Below are positions 33,811 through 45,829 of a stretch of 64,000 nt of DNA, piece after piece. Origin of the DNA: Fasciola hepatica. Its lineage: Eukaryota; Platyhelminthes; Trematoda; Plagiorchiida; Fasciolidae. The notes under the pieces are model-generated. The model saw nothing but the letters and a program-made list of their open reading frames with translations, did not search any database and was not told where the DNA came from. The position numbers and the translations under genes were made by a program. Every line of letters starts with the position of its first letter. Positions within the stretch are counted from its first letter, which is position 1. The stretch is from positions 7,316,001-7,380,000 of the forward strand of contig CANUEZ040000183.1 of the NCBI GenBank assembly GCA_948099385.1. The letters run 5' to 3'.

Positions 33811-36800
33811 ACCGAGAATTATGCGTGGTCGGCGAAAACGCATTCGTATGGTGGTGGGTTTCTAGGCTGGGTGACGTGGGGAATTTGATAGGCAGGATGG
33901 AGAAGCTTTCAGGCGGAGAGAGATATGGTGGTATCGGGGGTGGTTATCAGTCGTGGTCGGCTGGAGAGTCCAGGGCTGAGCAGTAAATTGCTTCGGGGGA
34001 GCTGATAGGTGGTTATATATTGGATGGCTTGGGCCATTGAAAGCACGGACCGACCGAGATGAATAGAAGAGGCGCTGCCAGGGGGCGATAGTTGTGGATG
34101 ATCAATAGCATAGGTACCCAAAGGGTTGTTGATGTGGTCCATGGAGCAAGCAGCGATAAAGTCATGGGTGAGAAGGGAACAGGTCATGAAAAGAGTGGCT
34201 TCTTATCTGCGGAAAGCTGGCCTATTGGACAGGATTAGTATAGGGCTGATAGGTTGGCGCTGGGGTGAAGGGATATGGGTAAGTAACTGAGATATGGTGT
34301 CATGAGGGGAGCTGGAAGGGACTGGCAGGGGCTGTAAGGGTTAGGAGGCTCATGAGGAGCACGGGGCCGGTAGGTGGGGAGAAAGGATACGCAGAGAGGG
34401 GTACGATCCTGGAGAAGTTGCTAGAATACGTAAGTGGTACTTCTGGATTGGGCGGAGAGTGGTGGACAGGAGCTCGCGAGACTGCGAGGGCAAGCCCAAA
34501 CTGTAATATGGGGGTCGATATCTAGCGGCAAGACGGGGTGAAGAGTGGCAGATATGGAGGGTTAGTGCATCCCGTTCGATCAGAAGAAGGGAGAGGTAGT
34601 GGAGGTGGGGTTGAAACAGCGGGGGAGGGGTCGTGTCATAAGTATGGCTCTGATGGGTACTCCTATGCATAGGATTGATGGCATCGGGTGGAGCATGATG
34701 ATAGGCCAGCTAGATTCCTCCTACAGGGTCCGGGGCTAATCTTTCAGCAAATATCGATCAGGGTTGAAGGCTATTGGGTAAAGCCATCAGTTGAACAAGT
34801 GCAGACCCGGGCACAGTAACAGATAGGCTCATAGGAAGCTTAGAGAAGCACTTGCGATGAGCAGTAAGAAGTGGATGGTCTAAGCTCGCATCTGGTGGGT
34901 AGTCTGCCGTGTCGTTTGAGCGAGGACGGTGGTTGACAACTCTTGTCAACTGCTCCCTGGACAGACGGTGGGTAGTACTGCGGAGATTGGTGGTTATACC
35001 TGAGCCCCGCTAAGACTTTGGGGTTAAGACGTGGGAATGTTGGTTTCGCACTGATGTAATTTGCCCTTAGAGGCTTAAGATCGGGGGCCACAGGTACTGA
35101 AGGCAAAGGCTACTGTGGTGGATGGAAGAAAAGAGAGTCTCTGAGGGAGTGAAACCAAGGGAGGGGAGTTAGTCAAATCTAGGTCTACGCGTTGCACGTA
35201 GACAACATAGGGTGCCGGACTCGTAAGTAGCATCTTGTCAGTGGGGCATTCAGTAACCCTGGCATCCGGATCGCAATCCAGCAACCTCAATCATTTGGTT
35301 ATCTGAGTTTCGGATTCCTTACGGTTGTGTACCCGTCACCACCGAGTTGATTCTTTGACCCACCAGTTCCGTTCGATTAGTCCGATTGATTCAGTTGAGG
35401 GGTATGCTATAGCCACCGACATTTGCTATTTTCTAGTTGCCCAAGGACCCGCTGAGTTCCTCTCACAGGCTTAGACTCCTCCTGTTGCTTGTTTCGGATG
35501 GCTTCCGACATGTTCACTGCTCTTTTCTGAATCGAGGCTCTCAGTTGGTCGGCCAGATCGGTTCGAGACCCACCTTCTCCTTTTGCTACAGCTTTCTTCG
35601 CAGAACCCTGACGACGACCTCATATAACTAACTCACTGTTGGGAGCAACCTCCAGGTTTCTCGGAAGCACCGTAGCCCTTTCGGTCAACGCTGAAGCGAT
35701 GTGTTCACAAGTTGGGGCTGGAGTAAGACTGGTGGGTTTTAGGCTTCCTGTATTGTCTAAGTAACTGTTCGAAAGGGATTTCGTTGGTGTACAAGATGAA
35801 GGTTCATCAGCTTGGCGCTAATTCGTCACCATTTTTCACCAATATGGCAACACGGAGATTGGCCGAGGACAATAGCTTAGATTGTTCCTAGTTGACTGTA
35901 TCTACTGTGAACAGTTACTCCTATGTGGATGATCGCTTTTTGTCGCCCCCGAGCCAAGAGAAAGCGTAACATGTGGCGGAGGACTCCGTTGAGATTACTC
36001 GGGGAAGTTGTTATGTAGTGACCCGAAAATGACTGGGTGTGAGTGCGTAAACTCGTGACCAAACATTACCACATACAAGCATAACCAACTAGCAGTTAGT
36101 TCTGGGCAGTTTTTGTCTTGTACTACGCCTCGGAGCCATTCGTTGTTAGTCTGCTTTCTGTAAGGACGGCTGATTTTTCGCCAAATGAAAGACACGATCT
36201 TTTCCACTCTGTCTGAGGACCGTCGACGTTTTAGCTCCGTTAGCCAGAGCCATGTCCGGTACCGCTCTAAAACAAAATTTACTGGCATTATTTCAAAGCA
36301 AATTGTCCTTCACCTATTCTGCTGATTCTTGCAGCCCTTTGACAACCGTCGAACCCTTTGGTTTATAGCCCGTTCCTTAGGTTATTCCCGGGATCTATTT
36401 GGTACCAGGTATCCGGAGTGCAGAAGTTTCAATAAACGAAACTTGCATCAAACGCTCCCAGTTTGCTAGCGGAATTGGAAAGTGTGGGAGGCCGGAAGCA
36501 CGCGTCAACTTCGGCTCACTGCCCACCGTAGACCAAGAAACAGTAGACCCCCAACGGATTTTTCACGGTGACCTTTTTCTGTTTACACTTAATTTTCTTG
36601 AGATTCTCATATCAACTGGGAACATGCCCGGAAAAGACACTTCACATCATCGCCCATAATACTTGTAGTATCCATGTTATTGTCTGATGGCTGGTTGCCT
36701 TAAAATATTTTTTACCGGACCCTGGGAGAAAATACCGAAGTAACTTGGATGGATCATGAAAGGTGGTCAAGATGGCTAGGAAATATTCATTCTACAACAT

Positions 36801-36984
36801 CTTCGCATTGTCTGCGACCAGACTCCAAAACCCGTGGAACTTTTGAAGTGCGCATATTTTGCAATGCATCTAGAATATGTTAATTCTGAGCAGGTTATCA
36901 GAGGTTTTGGAACGGTTGCTACTGTCTCCGCTGCTTGCTGGGTAAATTGCTTGTGGTGCCTGGAGAAGTCACTGTAACGGTTAT
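33811..36984. other. Unrecognised region, partly LINE 5' part
   Basis: 33.8-34.9 kb keeps the purine-rich + strand of the adjoining LINE and may hold its ORF1 on the - strand. Frames at 34670-34350 and 35106-34840 are proline/serine/histidine-rich without a domain. 35.0-36.9 kb shows nothing I can name, including the 97-codon - frame at 36288-35995. Confidence 0.35.
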
Positions 36985-37370
36985 TCCGACTGTGAGTAAC
37001 GCGTAGCAAATTTAAAACGAATCCCAAAACCAGAACAAGATAGATTCTGAGTTTCTACTTTACTGGCTTAACAAGTTATACGCACAACAATATGTACAAA
37101 CCTCAGCTGTTCGGCCACAACATCTAACAACGAGGACCAGTGTTCAACAAAGGTCAATGTCAGGCACCACCGTCACGGCAGTCCAAGTTCGAGTCAAAAT
37201 TATGCCACTTCACGTGAGTAAACTATAAACAAATGTTGAAGTGTAGTTATTGATGTATGTTGTACTTGTTCGAGGGCCAATAAAATAAAGAGCATAGTCT
37301 CAATAATATAAGTACGTGACAACGGCTGGGGAGGATTTCCACTCGTTTACTTTACAGTCACGACCATAAC
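36985..37370 (-). repeat. BEL/Pao LTR-like block, copy B
   Basis: GTAACGCGTAGC (near 36995) also occurs in copy A (AACGCGTAGC near 13890). CCAGAACAAGATAGATTCTGAGTTTCTAC aligns with 62255-62280, and ACAAACCTCA (37096) is shared by all four reverse-oriented copies. CACGACC near 37358 matches the terminal segment at 63452. It is isolated from any pol, so it is probably a solo LTR. Confidence 0.45.
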
Positions 37371-39689
37371 ATAGCTTGAACTTGTGGCAGCAGTTGTTTC
37401 CGGTAAACTCTGGAGGCATAATAAAGTACAGTCTCAAACCAGAGTTGATTATGTGTCCTTGCGGACGGATAGAACTGCAGCTTACAGGCATATCGGAAGC
37501 GTGTCTGCTCGCTTCTCTGCTTTTTCCGCTAACCAGGGCCATATGAAAATAATAACACTGGTATATTTGTCTGAAGGTTCGACCGTTATGCTTATGTGCA
37601 CTATCGATAGGTTTAGATTAATTTACTGAGCGAACAGGCTTAGATTACTCAAAAAAGACGTAAAATGGTGACAGACACTAGTCAGCGGTCTCCAGCCATG
37701 TTAGATTATGCTAAGATGACCGGAACTTGCGCACAGAATACAGCTGGAATAAACGACTACTGTGGTGGAGGATAAAAAAATTTGTAATAAATAGGCGGAG
37801 AAAGCTATTAAGGAAAGCCGCCGAAAATCCAGTTCGGTAAGCTTCAAGGGCTGATACAACCAACATCAGTCAAGGCAGTGGAATCACCTTCCTGCCCAAG
37901 GGAACCTCTAGAGGAGCTTTCAGGCTATCGTCCGAGGAGGTGAACCTGTGGTTGACTGGCCCACCATTCCTGTGATGCCAAGGATAGCTGACCGACAAGT
38001 AACAAAATACCGCCTCTCCGGAGAGGGTTTGGCGGGAGTGAAGATGATCTTAGTTTCAGTGGGTAAAGAACGACCACGAATTATTACCCAGCTTGACGAA
38101 AACTTTTCACAGTGATGGAGTTTTATTAAGACCCAGGGGTGACTGCGGAGGTTTACGTTGTACTTTCGTGCCTTGAAATTGTGTCACTACACAAATGCTG
38201 TCACGATTAAGCCGTGGTGTGTATTCGGGGTAAGAGAAGCCGGGGAATTCGTCGTTTAGTTGACTCCAGCCAACTATCTTAGAGATGAAACTGTACTCGT
38301 GGAAATAGAACGTATCGAACTAAAGAGCTAGGACCAAAGCCGCAAGACGGTATACTATGTCTTGGCGGTGGGGCTGCTTTGCGTTGTAGTTTACGCTGTG
38401 GCCAGTTGCTGATACCAACCTCCCGATCAGAACTCTCTGGACTGTTGGTATATCACCATAAGCAATTCGAGGATGTTGGAGCGAGTTACTTCTGGCAACT
38501 CTTTTGGGCTTATGAAGCACAACTTTTGGGTACCTTCTCAGTAAGTGTCCAGGAAGGAATCTAATGTGTCTTAAAAGCATAGGTCAAGTAACTGAACTCT
38601 TGTCTTATTTTCAATTGGAGATTGGGAACCTCTACTTCGAGAATTACGGGGTCAGTCATCTCACAACGTTTCGCATAGAAATAAACCGAAGTGAAAGCAT
38701 AAATATTGATGTCTTTTCACTTTTCTCAAGACTGTGGTAGTAAACCTAGAAATCGTAGGCAGCATGCCCATGTTCACTTGTACGCGCTTATCATGGCGGT
38801 CGTAAGGTCCACGGCTAGAAGCAGCAGACCCGGAGTAATGTTCAGCTATGATTGGTCTGAATTCGTGGCCATAGAATCTGCTTTGAAAGCTGCACCTTCC
38901 GACACTGATAGAAGGACACTTCAGCAAGGAGTCCTTCGTTGTGAAATTGAATGGATTTCAGCCACTTGGAGCATGCCACCCTGGAGGGGTTTGAGGACGG
39001 ATGACCGGAACACATGGACGGATACTATCTGCAGCCGATTCTCACCAACAGCTGGATGACGAATCATTCGTAAACCGGCCGTTCCTCTAAACGAACTTGT
39101 TATCGTTCCTGCATGAAGTGACAAGCATACCTAATATCGCAAATGGGTAGCGATGAACTACCTGAATTTCTGGCAGGCATTCATCTCGACAGACCGTACG
39201 CTGCTAGTACTCAAACGGCGGGATGTGATGACCGCGAGGGAAAGCCCGGCTGGGCTAGAGCGTACCTCATCCGTGGAACCAGTCATGTCTGGGTTGGGGA
39301 AGCAAGGCCTAGAGCAGCCTGCTCTGGCGCTGTTGAGGAGCCTACTTTTCTCTATTCACAGAAATGATCCGGTATCCAGGTTTCCTTTCTTTGGAATAAA
39401 CTGAGATTATGAGGGTTCCATCTTTGGACCGAGTGCATAAGGGCATGATCAGAATACTCGAAGAGATAGAAGCTTTTGTGCTCCCTCTGGGAAGGGGTGT
39501 GCTCGGAATCCTCCCTGGGGGAGGAGCTCTTGAGTTTTGGCTCCTCGAATCTGAGCCGGGTAGGATGGTCGGGGCAAATGAGAGCGTGATACATCCTTGC
39601 CCAGAGATGGGAGAGATACTTCAGTCCACCCAGAGGTGCCTCACATAAGCAGTCGAGGCTAGTGATTGCTTTTTCAGCTGTGTCCAACT
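37371..39689. other. Unrecognised region, no supportable gene
   Basis: Frames such as 38706-39059 (+, 117 codons) and 39352-39687 (-, 111 codons) have no recognisable domain. Stops and short frames dominate. CR1 material begins just downstream. Confidence 0.35.
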
Positions 39690-40150
39690 GTCAGGTACAG
39701 GTATGCCACCGCAATGCCACTACTTTACAAAATGCCTCTGCGTTCCCACCTGAAGTACTGCCTTAGAACGTGGGAGCCACACTAGTGAGGGACAAGTAGC
39801 TGCCGGAAATCGTTCATTGGTTAACAGACATTATTTCTGGGCTGCGAGACGGGATATACAAAGAACGGCACAGTGCAGTCGATCTGTTTTCACTAGGGGG
39901 GGGGCGAAGCTTACAAGGATACTTAAATAAGGCCTTTACCGAAGCTTCTAGAGTGGACTACGTGGTAATGGCCCTTTGAAACAAGGGGGAAACTAGAGTA
40001 AGCTGATGAAACCAAGGGCCATCAGACTCGCTCTGGCGATCTCCCCTTCGCGCCGGGTAAGAAGTTGGCCGTTACCAAAGGCTCTAGGAGCTCGCAAGCT
40101 CTTCACGTTTAGGCGGCGGCTAGGTCACCTCTGTGAAGAAGTTTTCTAGG
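39690..40150 (+). pseudogene. CR1-like RT C-terminal fragment
   Basis: RSHLKYCLRTWEPH (about 39737-39780) is the 'VRPxLEYC.QAW.P' block near the end of CR1 RT. LFTFRRRLGHLCEEVF (about 40095-40145) is the following 'FSLxRRRLRGDL..V' block. Both are on + with frameshifts between. The next CR1 copy begins immediately after with earlier RT blocks, so this is the tail of a separate insertion. Confidence 0.5.
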
Positions 40151-40299
40151 ATTACAGCTCGCACTTTGAATATGTTTTTATCACGTTTATTCAGTATCAT
40201 CCGACTCCTACAAAAGGCTGAAAATTATTATTATCAATATTATTGTGAGAATAATTTCAGTACCGTGTAAGTGTTTGGAACCAGTAGCAGGAAACAGGT

Positions 40300-41450
40300 T
40301 TCTGAGCATTTGGTTCAGCATAACCTATTATCGAGCGATCAGCCTGGGTTTACGGCAGGGCGATCTTGTCCTATGAATCTCCTGGCTTTCCCCGATGAGG
40401 TGCTTGGAGGAAGAACGGTTAATTGAGGTCCTTTGCATGAACTTTGGTAGGGCTTTTGAATTCGTGAACCGCCGCGTCCTTGACGTCAAACCGCAATCTG
40501 TGGGAATTACTGGAAAGACAAAGCGTTAGGTAAATGGATTCTTGGAGGGGCAAACATCTACTTTCAGTGAGGGTGGACATTTCTCAAGCTCGGCAGGCGT
40601 ACCCAGCAGGGTGCCATTGGACTCTGTGCTGTTCCCTCCGCCCCCTCTCGCTTGCTTTGAAGGCTCAGCACGCAAAACCTTCCAACTCCTACTCTATGTT
40701 TGTCGATGGTGTCAGGTCGGTTGAAGCAGATATAAAATTCGACGTGTACAAAACTGTGGCGCCCGCGCTAACCTCGCCTACTCTGGGGCTTGACCAAAAA
40801 TGCTGTTGTCGGCCGGAACTGTGTGGCTGGTTGCAAATGGTCTCTCAGGCCAAGGATCTAAGCGTAGTGCTGAATGACAGTTTAAAGCCTTCGAGCCGGT
40901 GCACCGCATCAAGAAGAATGCCAGAAGGAAAATCTGCTGAATTCGATCTACCACATCTTGTAGAGAGTCGGGGGGTCTTCGTTCCCGCCTTCAGAACCAT
41001 AGCCAGGCTGCACCTGGGCTACTGTCTGTGGGCCTGAGCATCGCACTACCAGAAGGATAGGCACTGTCTAGAGAAGATACCAGCGTTAGCCACTATAATG
41101 GCTGCTGGGTAAGGGGAACTAGCAGCAAAGAGCTTCGCCTAGTTATGGATCTCCTGCCAGAGAAAAGACGGCGCGCGCGTGGGAATTTGATGGAAAATAA
41201 TGAGGGTAATGGATTACCAGATGTAAATCGGGAAGACTTCTCTCCGATCCCACGGTGAGGCACAACCTAGCTCAGCCTCAGGTCGTACTGAGTGCACTTA
41301 CGGTTCCAAATCCGGGCAGATCACTCCTCAGGTGGAGTGATATCCTTCTGGGACGGGCCCCCGGGTGAGGTCGTAAATGCCTCAGCAGCTAAGGCTTTCA
41401 GGAAAGCAGTGGGCGAGTGATGGTTAACAGTTCACCTCGGATGGCTTTGG
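40300..41450 (+). pseudogene. CR1-like LINE fragment, RT palm to 3' end
   Basis: HNLLSSDQPGFTAGRSCPMN (about 40325-40380) is the 'QHGF..GRSC..N' RT block. It is followed by MNFGRAFEFVNRRVLDVK and SSSAGVPSRVPLDSVLFPP, a worn 'SGVPQGSVLGP' block at about 40590-40650. The long frame 40534-41037 (167 codons) has FVDG at codons 56-59 (40699) in place of the catalytic F/Y-A-D-D. Next are DLSVVLNDSLKPSSRC and ARLHLGYCLWA. GPPGEVVNASAAKAFRKAV at about 41355-41415 matches the C-terminal 'W..LP..VV.A.....FK' block. Several frameshifts; the 5' half is absent (5' truncation is normal for LINEs). Confidence 0.65.
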
Positions 41451-43080
41451 GTAGCTTTACGGCCAGAGACCATCCATTCATTGTTCCCCGGCAATCGCTC
41501 TTTCGGCCGGACGGCAAATAATGAAAAGGACAACAGTTATGAAGTTCAGGGAACGTTTAGGCTCAGGCCTCGAACTCGTTAACCGCTTCAAGAACTTCAA
41601 AACTTCCCTCCTGGAGATAATGCCGGAAGGAAATTCTGCCCTCTAAAAAGGGAAAGCCCGAGTAGCTACGAAAGCTACGAAAAAGCTCTGATCACACAAC
41701 TATGGGAACACGCATTTGGCCCTAGATGCAGAAAGTCCTGTGCAAGCCCCGGGGAGGAAACGGATACAGAGGGCCATCGACTGGGAGGTTGATCCGAAGG
41801 GCAACTGGCCAAAGGTAAAGTGAGCACAGTGGAACCAAAGCAGCCTAGGAAATTAACCAGCGACAAACACTAGTCCATCGCATGAGACAGCGAGGGGCTA
41901 AACCTGCGCACTGTGAGGAGCTACATCTAAAAACCATAACGAAACTGGAAGACCAGGATAAACTACTGAAGTGCCTACTCGGAGACGATGAAATTCTGCC
42001 AGCAGATTTGAAATTCAAAAAAGACTATTGAAGCAGCTACGGGGAGCTCTGAAATTGTGGTGTCTGGCGGAATTCCGAAATCTCATATAAACGAGAACAG
42101 GATAAGAATTAGGGCCGTGAGATATTGCGTTGTAAACCGACTAAGACTCATTGGTCTTCCTGGCTAGGCCAAGATAAAAGGCGGTCTGGGGTTAGGGAAA
42201 TGGAGCGAGGAACTATCTTGAAGTGACAGAGAGCCAAGACCCGCTTTGGTGTAGTTCACAAACCCAAGACATCGAGACAGAATGTTGACCGCCTCGGAAG
42301 AAAAATGGGGTCCCAAATGGCAGTGTCTTTGTTGACCCGGATGACCGTTTTGGAAAGTATACTACCCATGCAATCTTGAGAGCGGGTATAGAGTCTGCTA
42401 GTCCTAAGTCCGTGCAGCTGGCAGAAAACCGAGCTACAGTACTCGGGGACGAGAGCGTTAAGGAGGACTACGAGGGCTCTAATCTGAGAGACGGACAATG
42501 CAGGATACTGGAAGGTGGCACAGAACCTCCACTGGTGAATCTTGTGAACAGATTTGAGGACAACGAAGTAGATCGGACTGCTGTTGAGTTCAAGGTTAGT
42601 GAGCTTAAGGAATCCGGGTAAATTCCTCAGAACAAAGGACTAAAAATAGCAGGGTTAGTGCAGCTTATACACACGAATGCGCGTATCATTCGCCACAATT
42701 GAGATAACCTAGCAGTTAGATCATCAAAAGCCCAGATCCTGTAGCTCTCTTAGACTTGGCTAACACTGGAGGATGTCGTCCCGCAAGCTTGAGCGGAGGG
42801 CTCCTTGCCACGTGGGGCAGACAGGGAAGCCGGCGGGTTAGGATGGACGTGCTGCGTATGGTTGCCAAGCATTTACTCATGCAGGTAGGAGTAGAACTAG
42901 GGTTAACAAATACCCCGTGAGTAAGCTTTATAGCTAGAAGGCGGAGGGGCTCTGCGATCCTCCTTTGAGTATGCCGAAGCCCATTCTGTACCAGAACAGA
43001 GGTTGCTGAACTACAGGTCGTAAATTACACAACCACCGAAGATGAGACAGCGTAAATCATGAGTGATTTCAGGGCCCCAA
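41451..43080. other. Unrecognised region between CR1 copies
   Basis: Short frames only, for example 42376-42621 (+, 81 codons). Its length and position suit LINE 5' sequence or UTR of the neighbours, but no endonuclease or ORF1 motif is readable. Confidence 0.35.
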
Positions 43081-44470
43081 AAGTATATTGGAAATAGGAG
43101 GTTTCACCGTCGGGGTCTTTCGGGGATGCTCCTCTGCAGGTCCCAAGAAAGGAGAGCCAGTCCAACACCTGCAGCACCGCAAACCCTGGCTTATCCGCCA
43201 GAATTTTGTGATACTAGACTCAGTAATGACAAAATGTGAAAGGGATTTAGGATCACTGGTCGTCGCAGCACTGCTAGGAATCAGCGACCACGGAGTAACG
43301 AACACCGAACAGGCAGCACATGGAAGCGAACCACCGGAAAAATACCTCAGCAAGAAAGGTGGACCAAAGGTTTCTGCGCTAATGGATGCTGTGGAGAAAT
43401 ATTTTGGAAAACCTCCCAAGGCAACGTGGAAGTGGAGTGGAACAGTATCAAGGAGAACCTTGTGGCACCTCTGGGTGATTTTCGCCCTTGGTACGAATGG
43501 AGCTAAATGACTTGGCAGTTTGGTGGAAGTCCAGGGCAAAGAAAGCACAGGCCATGAAATACACAGCCTGGTGCGGGTTTGGGGGGAGGAAGAGCCATGG
43601 GATACGGCTGGAGTATTTGACGCCTCGCGGAAAAGTAATACAGACTCAGCTGAAGTGCAGGGGCCAGCTCAGAGAGGCTGGTGAGAGGGATGAAGAGTGA
43701 CCCAAAGTCATATTTTACCTATGTCCTGTCAAAGTCAACCCTACGAATTTCTGCAGGCAGTATGAAAGACTCGAGTGGGGAAAACAGTGAAAAGAATAAC
43801 GGCAAGGCCGATGTTTTGCTCCGCTGTTTTGTGGGAGAGCATAGTAAAGGTTGCCGTAGGAGCACGCCTGGCCTTCCTCGGTGAGGCGAGACAGGAAAGC
43901 TCACATCTTGTTGCATTGCAAATTCAGAAATTAGAAGGGAGGCAGGCTTGTACTGACGAACGTATATCGAGTAACAACGTGCGGTAGGCTCCAGTACAGG
44001 CAAATAACTGGAAACGCACTCACGTGCGCTAGAGAGTGGGTCGGCGACGCACGCGACTGAAGGCGTAAGGCGACTGTTCTGTCGGATTGGGCTGCGCAAA
44101 GTCGTGCAACAAAGCACACAATCTGATTGGACGGTGCAAGAAAAAAGCCAACAGTCTGTTTGTGTATACTACCGGGGGTGCGAGTCCAATATTGCCCGGG
44201 GCCCAGGTCAGGAGTACGTGTACGAGCCAAACACTACGCATAGAAACTGGGGAAGAGGGGGTTGAAAAAGATCTAAGAGAGATTAAAACTAGATAACGCC
44301 GCCGGCCCAGGTGAACTGTGTCCAGCCCTCCTGGAGCCATTAGCTAACCTTCCGGCCCAACCTCATCCACATTTATCCAACCAGTCTCTGCATGACTGTC
44401 AACTGTCGAGTGACTGGAAGCTAGCGCAGGTCAACAGAAAGGACAACAGGTCAAAGACTAGTGGTTCTAC
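43081..44470 (+). pseudogene. CR1-like LINE fragment, pre-RT and RT fingers
   Basis: VEVEWNSIKENLVAPLGDF (about 43426-43482) is the helix block between endonuclease and RT of CR1 elements. It is followed by a basic stretch and by DPKSYFTYVLSKSTLRISAG with ADVLLRCFVGEHSKG at 43697-43850, the classic 'PKxFF.Y......K....L..FF.SVHS' blocks. An open stretch 44290-44466 then begins the RT with AAGPGELCPALLEPLA and SSDWKLAQVN ('AGPD.I.P.LLK.LA', 'DWK.A.V'). It stops at the point where the next CR1 copy starts, so that copy probably inserted into or was joined to this one. Confidence 0.65.
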
Positions 44471-45120
44471 ATCAAGAAGAGCCTTTCGCACGAGAATCTG
44501 GGGCACGGAGGGACCTAGACCTGCTTATCGCAGGTGTTTTTCATCCTGTTCCCTTGGAAAGAGGACGCGGAGTGGGGACGTGGGGTCCGTTCGCTAGAAT
44601 GGGAGCCAATACTGCACGACCGATTCTGGTTCAGTTTACTGATGAGCATACTGGGGATGTGCTGCTGGCCAGGGCTGTAGCGGTAGCCTACAACACCATG
44701 GAACCGATACCACATCGCGCAGGACGAACCCAGAGAATGGCAGGGTGGGATCATGGACAAACCTGCAACGTCTCCAGCTAAAGGTCCAAAAGGACAGCAG
44801 AAAACAGCTCTCGGTTTTTAAGGAAACACACCGGCGGCGATGGGTAAGCCACTGAAGTGGTCGGGAACAGTGGTCTTTATTGATTTTCTGGAAGATAAAA
44901 GATGGAATTGGTGCAACCATTCGGAGGATGATGCGACCCTCACGAACTTGGAGGTCGTGAAAACTCCAGTAGAAATAGACTGGGAATTATTAGAGGTCCT
45001 AGGCATTCAATGGGCTCCATGTCCCGCAGAGATAATTACCGATGCGAAAACTTGCTACCAACTGGGGCGCTACACCCTAGGCAGAGACAGGTTTGGGCGA
45101 AAAGGGACGTCGCTCCGCTG
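44461..45120 (+). pseudogene. CR1-like ORF1 remnant
   Basis: ORF1 of CR1 elements is an RNA-binding chaperone. The 106-codon frame 44461-44781 contains GPFARMGANTARPILVQF then TDEHTGDVLLARA. This resembles the 'R.G......RPI.V.F.....RD.LL..A' core of L1/CR1-type ORF1 proteins. The 95-codon frame 44840-45127 lies before the endonuclease but is not recognised. Identity rests on one block and on position. Confidence 0.45.
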
Positions 45121-45124
45121 GAGC

Positions 45125-45815
45125 TAATGCGTTGATGTTATGCACCAAAGCATGTAGCTAAAGAAACAAATGAATGGAACTCTCGGAATTACCTTGGGAG
45201 CACACTGCTTCACTAGTCGCCTTTAATGAAACATGGCTTCCCAGAGAAGATCGTGCCAGGACTGATATATGGCAACTACGCAATCTGTGTGCAAGATAGA
45301 GAATATGATTGTATTGGAGTAGGGGTAACCCTCCTTATTAGGTCAGGTACAAACCATCTTGTGTCTCAGACCAAGGTATGCTCTCGGAACGTCCAACGGT
45401 GCGCCGTCACGACTGTCCTTCCAGGCCAAATGGTTACCTTTATCTGTGTCCTAGGGCACCCATTACAAACCGCGATGAAGACTTTTGTCTACTGCGCACC
45501 CTGAGGACACGCATAAGACTCTCGTAGCGGATAACTTCAACCCTCGGCACAATGACTGGATGGCTGAAGTCTGCCTGCCGGAATTGCAGGAAAGCAACTA
45601 GGAGTGGCTGCATACAAATGAGCCGCACCAGCATATTTGGGAAAATGACAGACCAGGGTCTGAATGCGCACTGTCCTTGCTCGTTCTCGCAGTAAATTGT
45701 CTCGCAGGCGACGTATCTGAACTACGATGCTGTGCGCCTTTGGGCAAAAGTGATCACGTTTGTGTCAAAATCACTTTGCGCATGCGGCAACATAAGGTAC
45801 TTTCAAAGCCGATTT
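45125..45815 (+). pseudogene. CR1-like endonuclease pseudogene
   Basis: LVAFNETWLPRED at about 45213-45250 holds the catalytic glutamate block. The 92-codon frame 45226-45504 gives DREYDCIGVGVTLLIRSG and MVTFICVLGHP, then a shifted frame has EWLHTNEPHQHIWEN near 45600-45645 ('WL.TN.L.QHV..PTR'). APLGKSDHVCVKITL at 45737-45780 is the terminal S-D-H box with its catalytic D and H. The active-site residues E, D and H are readable, but frameshifts at about 45290 and 45505 break the gene. Confidence 0.7.
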
Positions 45816-45829
45816 GACACTGCGGCAGT

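Noticed and set aside
43069..43548. 159-codon minus-strand frame
   Set aside because: The + strand carries the CR1 pre-RT block here, so the minus frame is its shadow.
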